This document shows, in pieces, positions 8,328 to 14,017 of a stretch of 14,017 nucleotides of DNA. Numbering within the stretch: position 1 is the first letter of the stretch; every line of letters starts with the position of its first letter. The stretch covers positions 1-14,017 of the forward strand of contig JANNFI010000065.1 of the NCBI GenBank assembly GCA_031379665.1, given 5' to 3'. This DNA is from SZUA-254 sp031379665. GTDB taxonomy: Bacteria; Bacteroidota; Ignavibacteria; UBA10030; SZUA-254. Under the pieces are notes generated by a model. That model made no database searches and was not told the DNA's origin. It worked only from the letters and a program-made list of their open reading frames with translations. A program made the translations under genes and the position numbers.

Positions 8328-9495
8328 AAGCGCCGGTCGACTGCGGCGGCCGGCGCAGTTTGACGATGAGGTCGGCGATCATTGAGCATTCCCGTTCGTT
8401 GGAGAATTCGGATTTGACGCGCTCCCAGGCGGCGCGGACCATCTCCGCAGGATACTCGCCCCTGGCCACGACCTCCGCGGTCCGCACGAAATCCCCTTCG
8501 TCTCCCGGCCTGAACAGCATCCCGAACTTTCCCCCCCCGAGCATCTCCGTCGTGCCTCCCGAAGCCGTCCCGATCACGGGCGTCCCTGACGCCATCGCCT
8601 CGAGTGTCACCATTCCATAGGTTTCCGAAGCCGTCGCCATCACACACGCGTCCACGGCCCGGAAGAAGATCCTCGCGTCGTCCACGAACGGATGGAGCCA
8701 CACGACCCCGGTCAGCCCAAGCGATTGTACCAGCGAGCGGAGTTCCTCACGAAAATTGTTTGGGTCGGCCGGCCGGCCCGGCTCGATCGTGACGTCCCCG
8801 ACGATCAGGAGTCGCGCGTCGTGTCCCAGTTCGCGCACGCGTTTCAACGCCCTCACGAGAAACGCCTGTCCCTTCCCCGGTTCGATTCTGCCCAGGATCC
8901 CGAAGAGCGTGCCGCCCGGAGGCACTCCGAAAAAATTGCGGGAGGCTGTCCGGTCGGGTCCCCCTTCGCCGAAGCGGTCGATGTCGACGCCCAGGGGGAT
9001 GACGTGGATCTTTCGTTCGGGGATGTGCGTCTTCAGCAGTACCTCGGCCCGGAGTCCCTCGAGGGGAGCGATCCAGGCGTCGTAGCGTGAGTACCGGAAG
9101 GCGTGAACCGGGTCGCGTCGCGAAACGCCGAGCTGCATCTGTTGCTGGTAGACGAGCGTAAGGGAGGGACCCGTGAGGGTTTTCACCCAGGCCAACAAGT
9201 CCATGTCGTCGCGGTGGAAGGCGAAGACGGTCGTGATCCCGAGCTCTTCGAGTCTCGCGCGGAGCCTCCGGGCGGCGCCCAGGTCGAAGTACCTCCGGTG
9301 GGTACCCACGACGCTGACGGCCCGCCCCTCGACCGAAGCCCTCCGGTTCAGCGGGGTCCCCCCGGGGGCGAGGATAGTGACCGGCATTCCACGGTCAGAC
9401 AGCCACCCCGCGAGCCGCAAAACATTGAGCTCTAGGCCTCCCCAGGATGGCGATGAACAGAAGAAGCCGATCGATTCGGTCGAATTATAGGTCAT
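8326..9495 (-). CDS. Glycosyltransferase family 4 protein
   Basis: Cytoplasmic retaining glycosyltransferase with the GT-B fold, 389 aa. The N-terminal half starts with a Gly-rich acceptor loop (SPSWGGLELNVLRLAGWL); the C-terminal half shows the donor-binding GILGRIEPGKGQ and the E-x7-E motif in SETYGMVTLEAMASGTPVIGT (E291 and E299), so it is probably active. Sugar donor and acceptor are unknown; surface polysaccharide or lipopolysaccharide is likely given the other glycosyltransferases nearby. The ATG at 9495 is preferred: an alternative ATG at 9564 adds 23 residues of no family character and overlaps the promoter of the divergent gene. Neither start has a clear ribosome-binding site. It is a single gene on this strand, convergent with the pump. 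An eight-base G run (8531-8538 on the minus strand) encodes part of LGGGKFG. Confidence 0.9.
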   Translation of the reverse strand: MTYNSTESIGFFCSSPSWGGLELNVLRLAGWLSDRGMPVTILAPGGTPLNRRASVEGRAVSVVGTHRRYFDLGAARRLRARLEELGITTVFAFHRDDMDLLAWVKTLTGPSLTLVYQQQMQLGVSRRDPVHAFRYSRYDAWIAPLEGLRAEVLLKTHIPERKIHVIPLGVDIDRFGEGGPDRTASRNFFGVPPGGTLFGILGRIEPGKGQAFLVRALKRVRELGHDARLLIVGDVTIEPGRPADPNNFREELRSLVQSLGLTGVVWLHPFVDDARIFFRAVDACVMATASETYGMVTLEAMASGTPVIGTASGGTTEMLGGGKFGMLFRPGDEGDFVRTAEVVARGEYPAEMVRAAWERVKSEFSNERECSMIADLIVKLRRPPQSTGA

Positions 9496-9542
9496 TCGTC
9501 GACTATTTCTGAATAAAATCGCGGAAAATGTCGCCGGGTCCC

Positions 9543-9571
9543 TTGACGATTGGGATATTTTCATCTATATT
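9543..9571 (+). promoter_or_regulatory. Sigma70-like promoter of the outer-membrane protein/lipoprotein pair
   Basis: TTGACG (9543-9548) and TATATT (9566-9571) are separated by exactly 17 bases in an AT-rich patch. Transcription would start near 9578, leaving a leader of about 135 bases before the ATG at 9713, which holds the repeats at 9676-9713. Its position inside the longer version of the divergent glycosyltransferase reading frame supports the shorter start of that gene. Confidence 0.6.
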
Positions 9572-9675
9572 TTTGAACCCAACACCGACGCCCGGAGCAC
9601 GGCCAACCCCTGTCGTGCGCGGCGTACGGCGATTCAATGTAAGGCTTTCGTCCGAAATTTCCTTTTCGCCAAAAC

Positions 9676-9713
9676 TCAACGAATAATCAACGATTATTCA
9701 ATGGAGGGTTCAA
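9676..9713 (+). repeat. Inverted repeat and phased TCAA repeats in the 5' leader
   Basis: GAATAAT (9681-9687) and ATTATTC (9693-9699) form a perfect 7-bp dyad with a 5-base loop. Overlapping it, TCAACGA occurs at 9676-9682 and again at 9687-9693, 11 bases apart; further TCAA copies begin at 9698 and 9710, the last running into the start codon. The hairpin ends a few bases before the GGAGGG ribosome-binding site, so it may affect translation or mRNA stability, or the repeats may bind a protein on one face of the DNA. Confidence 0.5.
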
Positions 9714-10621
9714 TGACAATTATTACGGAGCGGCGTCTGCCGGCGCTGATCGTCGTGACGCTCGTCGCGCTGTTCGGGTTCACCCGGGCGTCGGCGCAGA
9801 CCGACATCGAAAACGCGATCACCTATTACGGTGATGACAACATCGGGGGCTTCATGCAACCCCTCGCGGACCTGCTCGGCGCGGACATCAATTCCGGCTT
9901 CTTCCATAGCGCGGCGATCCCTGCGGCGGGTTTCCACTTCAGCCTCGACCTCATTGGGATGGGCGCCCTGGTGTCGGACGATGACAAGTTTTTCACCGCG
10001 GAACTCCCGTCGGGGTTCGCGGAAACCCACGCAGACCAACCCACGATCGTCGGGCCGGAGGCGCCGCTGATCACGGACGTGAGCGGGGCGCAGTACAAGG
10101 GCTCTAACGGGATGGTCGACGCGAGCCTCTTCTCCTACGGCGTAGGCCAGATCACGCTGGGGTCGGTGATGGGGACCGAGGCGTTCTTCCGGTTCATCGC
10201 GACACCGGAGCTCGGCGACGGCAAGTTCCCGAAAACGTCGCTCTTCGGCGTCGGCGTGCGCCACAACATCAGCCAGTATCTCGTCGAGCCGCCGCTCGAC
10301 ATTGCGGTGAGCTTCGCCTACAATACGCTTTCGGCGGGCGAGATCATGGACATCCAGGGGATCCTCGTGGGCGCTCAGGGGAGCAAGACATGGGACACTT
10401 TTACATTTTACGGCGGTGCGGCCTGGGAGCAGAGTACGATGAAACTCGATTACGTCTCCGTCGGTGACGACCCGGGACCGGTGAACATTGAACTGGACGG
10501 TAGGAGCTCGTTTCGCGTGACCGCCGGCGGCCTCCTGCAATTCGGGTTCTTCAGGCTCTTCGCCGACGTCAACGTCGGTTCCGTGACGAATTTTTCGGGC
10601 GGCATCGGCTTCGGCAACTAG
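9713..10621 (+). CDS. Secreted outer-membrane beta-barrel-like protein (DUF6588-like)
   Basis: Function unknown. The 302-aa product has a clear signal peptide (MTIITERRLP, hydrophobic core, cleavage near ASAQ at about residue 29). After it come a helix-like segment with GGFMQPLADLLGADINSGFFHSA, then alternating amphipathic strands rich in Gly, Phe and Tyr up to the final VGSVTNFSGGIGFGN. This layout suggests a small outer-membrane beta-barrel; from memory it resembles DUF6588 proteins of Bacteroidota-type genomes, which I cannot verify here. The start at 9713 follows a GGAGGG ribosome-binding site at normal distance; an ATG at 9701 would place that site inside the gene. It is followed after 48 bases by the lipoprotein gene and is probably co-transcribed with it from the promoter at 9543-9571. 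Confidence 0.8.
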   Translation: MTIITERRLPALIVVTLVALFGFTRASAQTDIENAITYYGDDNIGGFMQPLADLLGADINSGFFHSAAIPAAGFHFSLDLIGMGALVSDDDKFFTAELPSGFAETHADQPTIVGPEAPLITDVSGAQYKGSNGMVDASLFSYGVGQITLGSVMGTEAFFRFIATPELGDGKFPKTSLFGVGVRHNISQYLVEPPLDIAVSFAYNTLSAGEIMDIQGILVGAQGSKTWDTFTFYGGAAWEQSTMKLDYVSVGDDPGPVNIELDGRSSFRVTAGGLLQFGFFRLFADVNVGSVTNFSGGIGFGN

Positions 10622-10669
10622 GCCGTCGACCCGCCGTCAATCATTTACCAGGATCGAAGGAGACACACA

Positions 10670-11230
10670 ATGAACAGACTGGCAATTACTTCGCTGATCG
10701 CGATTTTTCTCATCACGGGGGGAGGGTGCGAGGTCGTCGACCCGCTCATCATCGCCGTAGGGCTTCCGCTGGAGGTGTCGGAGGATGTGAACGGGGGGAA
10801 TTCCTGGAACGAGACCGACACGTTCGTGCTCGAGGACGAAATTGCGGAAGTGGACGTGTCGTACCTCGATGACGTAAAGGCGTCCAGGGTGAACGACATC
10901 ACAATCTTCATCAAGAACCCGCCCGCCTCCGGGACGAGTTCGGGCTCGCTCTGGTTCGCCCTCGATGGCGGGACCCTCGTCGAGCTGGCCACCTGGACCG
11001 ACGTGCCGTTTTCGAGCATGGCCGAGCCGGGAGTCTCGGTCCTCGACGCATCGGTGCTGACGGTGAATACCGGGGCCAGGACGCAGCTGCTCGACGCGCT
11101 CCAGGACACTTCGGGCCTTCCGCTCGCCTCGGCGATCACCGTTCAGTCGAGCGGAACCACCTCGGTCAACGTCCCGGCCGGGACGGTCGTCGTCGCGCGG
11201 TTCCAGTACCAGGTCGACATCGAGATCTGA
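10670..11230 (+). CDS. Small hypothetical lipoprotein
   Basis: Function unknown. The 186-aa product begins MNRLAITSLIAIFLITGGGC: a short, charged, hydrophobic leader ending in a Cys at residue 20. The residues before the Cys are all Gly, so this is a weak lipobox, but the overall shape fits a lipoprotein. The mature part is acidic, Ser/Thr/Val-rich and looks all-beta, with alternating hydrophobic strands up to the last (VVARFQYQVDIEI); an extracytoplasmic beta-sandwich is a reasonable guess. A strong GAAGGAG ribosome-binding site precedes the ATG. Position and strand suggest that it works with, or is expressed with, the outer-membrane protein just upstream. Confidence 0.78.
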   Translation: MNRLAITSLIAIFLITGGGCEVVDPLIIAVGLPLEVSEDVNGGNSWNETDTFVLEDEIAEVDVSYLDDVKASRVNDITIFIKNPPASGTSSGSLWFALDGGTLVELATWTDVPFSSMAEPGVSVLDASVLTVNTGARTQLLDALQDTSGLPLASAITVQSSGTTSVNVPAGTVVVARFQYQVDIEI

Positions 11231-11248
11231 TCAGTACCACGGTTTGCA

Positions 11249-11281
11249 CGGGTGGGAGAGCGCGACGCGCCCACCCACCCG
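11249..11281. terminator. GC-rich hairpin between convergent genes, possible terminator
   Basis: CGGGTGGG (11249-11256) pairs perfectly with CCCACCCG (11274-11281); within the loop, GCG/CGC can pair further. It lies 18 bases after the lipoprotein stop, in the gap before the convergent glycosyltransferase. There is no T-tract, so it may act as a barrier or mRNA 3' end rather than a classical intrinsic terminator. The remainder of the gap, 11282-11393, holds nothing I recognise. Confidence 0.4.
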
Positions 11282-11393
11282 CGCCAACCGGCTTATCTCT
11301 TCCCCGAACCCGCCGCCTTCTCGAACACCGGCGCCTGCTCGATCCTGTGCAGGCTCGGAAGCTTCCTCGCCCCCGTAGCATCCCCGGTCACGC

Positions 11394-12512
11394 TCAGAGC
11401 GTCGCCGCGAATCGAGTGAGCTTCTCGGCGAAATTCGACCAGCTCTCCTCCCGCTTGACGTTCGCGATGTTTGCGACGCACGCCTCCTTCATCCCCCCGT
11501 CGAAATAGGTCCGGATGCCGGCAGCTATCGCGTCAGGATCGGGCCGCTCCACCACCAGTCCGGCCTTGCGTCCGCCGACCTCCTCCGCCAGCCCCCCGAC
11601 GTCGGTGGCGATCACGGGGAGGTCGAAGTGATAGGCTATGGACGTGATGCCGCTCTGCGTGGCGGACCTGTATGGAAGCACGCAGACGTCGGCCGCGCTG
11701 AAGAATTCGGGGACGCGCGAATCGGGGATGTAGTCGTTGAACACGCGGATGTTGTCCCGCAACGGGGAACGGGCGATGAGCGCGGAGTAGGCGTCGAAGC
11801 TCCCGTACGTCTCGCCGGCGATCACCAGCACGTACCGATCGTCGAGCCTGCCGAACGCTTCGATCAGGAGGTCGAGACCCTTGTAATCGCGGATGAACCC
11901 GAAGAAGAGAACCGCGCGTTTCTCCGGACCGATCCCGAGGCGCTCCCTGGCTGCGGCCCGGTCGGCCTTCTCGCCGAAATGGTCGTAGAGGGGATGGGGG
12001 ATCCGGATGCAGCGGGCGCCCGGGGAGAGGGAGAGGAGGTCCCGTTCGACCGACGAGCTCATCGCGACGAAGCCGTGGTTCCTACGGAGGAAATATTTTG
12101 TGAAGGGGAGGTCGAAGAACCGCTTTTCGTGGGCGATGACGTTGTCGAGCACCGTGACGACCTTCGTGGGGGGCTTCATCCTGCCGGCCACCGCCCCGAG
12201 CGACGGACCGAAGAACGACATCCAGAATTTCATCACGAGAAGGTCCGGGGTGAACGCGTTGATCGCCTCCGCGGCCCTGAAGTACGACAGCGGGTTGATG
12301 CTGTCGAGCACGCGGACGTTGTCGAGGGCGTCGGTTGCGTCGCCGGGCTGGACGTACTGGGTTTTCCCGGGAAAGAGTGAGTCGGGATACTGCCTCGTGA
12401 AATTGTAGGCCCGGACCTCGTTCCGCTCCCGCAACGCCCTGAAGAGGGACGCGTTGAACTGCGCGATCCCTCCGCGGTACGGATGAAACGTCGAGAGGTA
12501 GGCGATCTTCAT
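11394..12512 (-). CDS. GT4-like glycosyltransferase lacking the E-x7-E glutamates
   Basis: A 372-aa GT-B fold protein. The N-terminal domain begins MKIAYLSTFHPYRGGIAQFN, with the Gly-rich acceptor loop; the C-terminal domain opens with LFFGFIRDYKGLDLLIEAF and ends its donor site with PVIATDVGGLAEEV, all typical of GT4. The motif that usually reads E-x7-E is different: PYRSATQSGITSIAYHFDLPVIAT places Ala284 and Ile292 where the two glutamates are expected. I recall QSG-type variants among natural GT4 relatives, so this is probably a subfamily rather than a dead enzyme. The start overlaps the stop of the GT9 gene as ATGA, so both are coupled in one operon. Substrates are unknown; surface glycan or lipopolysaccharide assembly is the likely setting. 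Confidence 0.88.
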   Translation of the reverse strand: MKIAYLSTFHPYRGGIAQFNASLFRALRERNEVRAYNFTRQYPDSLFPGKTQYVQPGDATDALDNVRVLDSINPLSYFRAAEAINAFTPDLLVMKFWMSFFGPSLGAVAGRMKPPTKVVTVLDNVIAHEKRFFDLPFTKYFLRRNHGFVAMSSSVERDLLSLSPGARCIRIPHPLYDHFGEKADRAAARERLGIGPEKRAVLFFGFIRDYKGLDLLIEAFGRLDDRYVLVIAGETYGSFDAYSALIARSPLRDNIRVFNDYIPDSRVPEFFSAADVCVLPYRSATQSGITSIAYHFDLPVIATDVGGLAEEVGGRKAGLVVERPDPDAIAAGIRTYFDGGMKEACVANIANVKREESWSNFAEKLTRFAATL

Positions 12513-13711
12513 CGGCCCCTGCCGGCGAGACGTTCGATTTCACCGAAGACGCGGTCCACCCCGAGATCGAGCATGCAGTGCCGGGCGCGGGTGCACATTT
12601 CACCGTAGTAACAGTCGCATCCGCCTGACGGTTCGACGATGACGCCCCGGCCGTAGAGTTCGAACTCGTGCGGGTTGAAGATGTTGTTCATCAGGACGAG
12701 CGGTTTACGAAGGGCGATGGCGATGTGCATCATCATCGACACCTGCGTCACCACCGCGCTGGTCGAGGCGCTCAACGCGATGAATTCCGCCAGCGGGAAA
12801 TGCCCCGGGTACCAGGCGCCGGTGCGCCGGGCATACTCGAGGTTTTGCGCGTCCTCGTCGGCCCCTCCCATCAGCAGGGGAAAGTACCCGGCCGCCTTGA
12901 GCCGTTCGATGAGGGCCACCCAGTTCTCGGCCGGCCAGAGCCGCGTCGTCCAACGATTTCCACAGCCGGTGTTCAGGCCGATCACTTTCCTGCTGCCGGC
13001 CAGCGCCGAACTCCTTTCCTTCCACCGATCCTCGGCGTCCCGGTCGCGCCGGATGAGGTACTCTTCGCCGGCGAACTCCAGGCCGCAGATGTCAAAGATC
13101 TCGTCGAGGTAATGTTTCGTGTTCTCCCTCGAGAGGCCGTCGAAGAGGCCGGTGAGCAATTTATGCCGCGCCGCGGGCGTGGCCGGCGAGATGTGCCCGT
13201 CCTTCCAGGTGAAGCCGAATTTCTTCCCCGCATCCACCCCTGCGAGAAGCAAACACGCCTCGGGTTCCTTGTCGAGGTTCAGTGCGATGTCGTAGGAGCC
13301 GCGCAGGACGGTGAAGAGCCCCACCGCGTCGGGCCTGCGGAGTTCGTCGACGAGGCCGCGGGGCAGGACGTCGGGGGAATGGGTCACCCACGTGATCCGG
13401 CAGCCGGGGTGGCGATTCCGGAACGCGGTGACGAGAGGAGTCGTGCGGATGACATCGCCGATCGCCCCGAGCTTGATGATCAGGATCCGTTTGGTGACGC
13501 GCTCGTATTCGTCGCACGACCCGCAGACCATCCCCCGGAGCTTGTTGGGGACGCACGGGATGTGCCCGCGAAAATGACGGCAGTCGAATTTCACATCGAT
13601 CGCCGGGACACCCGCAGGGAAGGAGCGGCCCTTCCGTGCGCCCGCGGCGGAGGAGCGGCTCTTCCGGAGGGGAGCACCTGTTGAGCGTCGGGCCGGTTTC
13701 TTATTCTTCAT
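12509..13711 (-). CDS. Glycosyltransferase family 9 (heptosyltransferase-like) protein with Cys-rich N-terminal extension
   Basis: A 400-aa protein. The GT9 core starts at RILIIKLGAIGDVIRTTPLV, the usual first strand and loop of ADP-heptose:LPS heptosyltransferases, and continues through VIGLNTGCGNRWTTRLWP, PLLMGGADED and a C-terminal Cys-containing region (GGCDCYYGEMC). It probably adds a heptose or similar sugar to lipopolysaccharide core or another glycan. Before the core is a four-Cys segment, C-x8-C-x9-C-x2-C (DCRHFRGHIPC to CGSC), likely a metal-binding knuckle, and before that about 40 basic low-complexity residues with a 10-residue tandem repeat. The ATG at 13711 overlaps the helicase stop by 11 bases. 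A GTG at 13594 would instead start just before the Cys segment and give 361 aa, closer to family length. Neither start has a strong ribosome-binding site. The downstream GT4 gene overlaps by four bases. Confidence 0.87.
   Translation of the reverse strand: MKNKKPARRSTGAPLRKSRSSAAGARKGRSFPAGVPAIDVKFDCRHFRGHIPCVPNKLRGMVCGSCDEYERVTKRILIIKLGAIGDVIRTTPLVTAFRNRHPGCRITWVTHSPDVLPRGLVDELRRPDAVGLFTVLRGSYDIALNLDKEPEACLLLAGVDAGKKFGFTWKDGHISPATPAARHKLLTGLFDGLSRENTKHYLDEIFDICGLEFAGEEYLIRRDRDAEDRWKERSSALAGSRKVIGLNTGCGNRWTTRLWPAENWVALIERLKAAGYFPLLMGGADEDAQNLEYARRTGAWYPGHFPLAEFIALSASTSAVVTQVSMMMHIAIALRKPLVLMNNIFNPHEFELYGRGVIVEPSGGCDCYYGEMCTRARHCMLDLGVDRVFGEIERLAGRGR
13607..13666 (-). repeat. 30-base tandem duplication in the GT9 gene
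   Basis: Two adjacent 30-base units (13637-13666 and 13607-13636), about 23 of 30 bases identical, share the core AGGAGCGGCYCTTCCG (plus strand, at 13651 and 13621). In the protein they read RKSRSSAAGA then RKGRSFPAGV. They lie in the basic N-terminal extension, if the start at 13711 is used. Confidence 0.7.
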
Positions 13712-14017
13712 TGACCACCCAGGGTTCGAGAAGTTTATCGTTGAGTCCGTCGAGGAACCTCGACGGTTTCGTAAGGATGAGTCCGGACTCCCTGTCGTAA
13801 ATGTTGATCGGGTAGGTGATGAACAGGTTCTCCTTCGCCCGCGTACAGGCAACGTACATCAGGCGGCGTTCCTCCTCGAGCTGGTCCTGGTCGTCGACCG
13901 ATCGGAGAGAGGGAAAGCGGCCGTCGAGCGCGTAGATCACGAACACGGTATGCCACTCCAGCCCCTTAGCGCTGTGGATCGTGGAGAGGACCAGGTGTTC
14001 CCGTTCGGCGCCGGGCG
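13701..14017 (-). CDS. UvrD/PcrA-type superfamily 1 DNA helicase, C-terminal fragment (runs off the window)
   Basis: Only the last 105 residues are in the window; the gene continues beyond position 14017. Two helicase motifs are clear. LSTIHSAKGLEWHTVFV is motif V with the family's HSAKGLEW signature, and EEERRLMYVACTRAKENLFI is motif VI with the arginine finger region. The tail PSRFLDGLNDKLLEPWVV is typical of the end of UvrD/PcrA/Rep-like proteins, which are ATP-driven 3'-5' helicases in DNA repair and replication restart. Which of these it is cannot be told from the C-terminus alone. Its stop overlaps the ATG of the GT9 gene by 11 bases, so the housekeeping helicase and the glycosyltransferases seem to share a transcript. 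Confidence 0.9.
   Translation of the reverse strand, partial: PGAEREHLVLSTIHSAKGLEWHTVFVIYALDGRFPSLRSVDDQDQLEEERRLMYVACTRAKENLFITYPINIYDRESGLILTKPSRFLDGLNDKLLEPWVVNEE

Noticed and set aside
9496..9564. N-terminal extension of the GT4 protein to the ATG at 9564
   Set aside because: The added 23 residues have no GT4 character, no ribosome-binding site precedes them, and they overlap a near-consensus promoter for the divergent gene.
9710..10540. Minus-strand open frame opposite the outer-membrane protein gene
   Set aside because: The plus strand has a signal peptide, ribosome-binding site and promoter; this frame is Arg/Glu-rich without motifs.
11293..11481. Short minus-strand frame running from the GT4 C-terminus into the gap (62 aa)
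   Set aside because: I considered a frameshifted extension of the glycosyltransferase, but the GT4 protein already has a normal length and end, and the extra part matches nothing I know.
12668..13684. Long plus-strand open frame opposite the GT9 gene
   Set aside because: The opposite strand has the GT9 motifs and overlapping operon structure; this frame shows only composition typical of a shadow.
1..14017. CRISPR arrays, transposases, integrases, tRNA or rRNA genes, riboswitches
   Set aside because: I looked on both strands and saw no regularly spaced repeats, transposase or integrase motifs, cloverleaf sequences or conserved RNA elements.

Overview
The window looks like chromosomal DNA of a high-GC (low to mid 60s % by eye, not counted) Gram-negative bacterium. 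An inner-membrane RND pump with an outer-membrane TolC-like channel, secretory signal peptides and heptosyltransferase-like genes all imply a double membrane. The best guess is a lineage of the Bacteroidota/Ignavibacteriota (FCB) group: several genes lack a clear Shine-Dalgarno and have AT-rich leaders, and the small outer-membrane protein, the lipoprotein and the Cys-rich GT9 protein resemble what I recall from that group. No rRNA, tRNA or marker gene confirms this.

Left part (19-2279, minus strand): a DMT/EamA-type permease without an ATG start, a small GNAT acetyltransferase overlapping its end, and an M48 metalloprotease lipoprotein. The protease has a good sigma70-like promoter of its own (881-909).

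Centre (2475-8294, plus strand): a complete tripartite RND efflux operon in the order outer-membrane channel, membrane-fusion adaptor, HAE1-type pump. The genes overlap by 8 and 4 bases, so translation is probably coupled. A 20-base dyad (2302-2321) lies between this operon and the divergent permease. No regulator gene is present in the window.

Right part: a minus-strand GT4 glycosyltransferase converges on the pump gene. Divergent from it are a small outer-membrane beta-barrel-like protein and a small lipoprotein, probably one transcript from a promoter at 9543-9571. A second minus-strand operon then runs from the right edge: the C-terminus of a UvrD/PcrA-type helicase, a GT9 (heptosyltransferase-like) protein with a Cys-rich, partly duplicated N-terminal extension, and a GT4 protein lacking the usual E-x7-E glutamates. 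The three glycosyltransferases suggest surface glycan or lipopolysaccharide synthesis, but no flippase, polymerase or sugar-nucleotide gene is present.

I see no mobile element, CRISPR array, phage gene or RNA gene. The gene content is mostly ordinary. The points worth checking are regulatory (phased TCAA repeats and hairpin at 9676-9713, the dyad at 2302-2321), G8 tracts in two cell-envelope genes, and the N-terminal extension of the GT9 protein.
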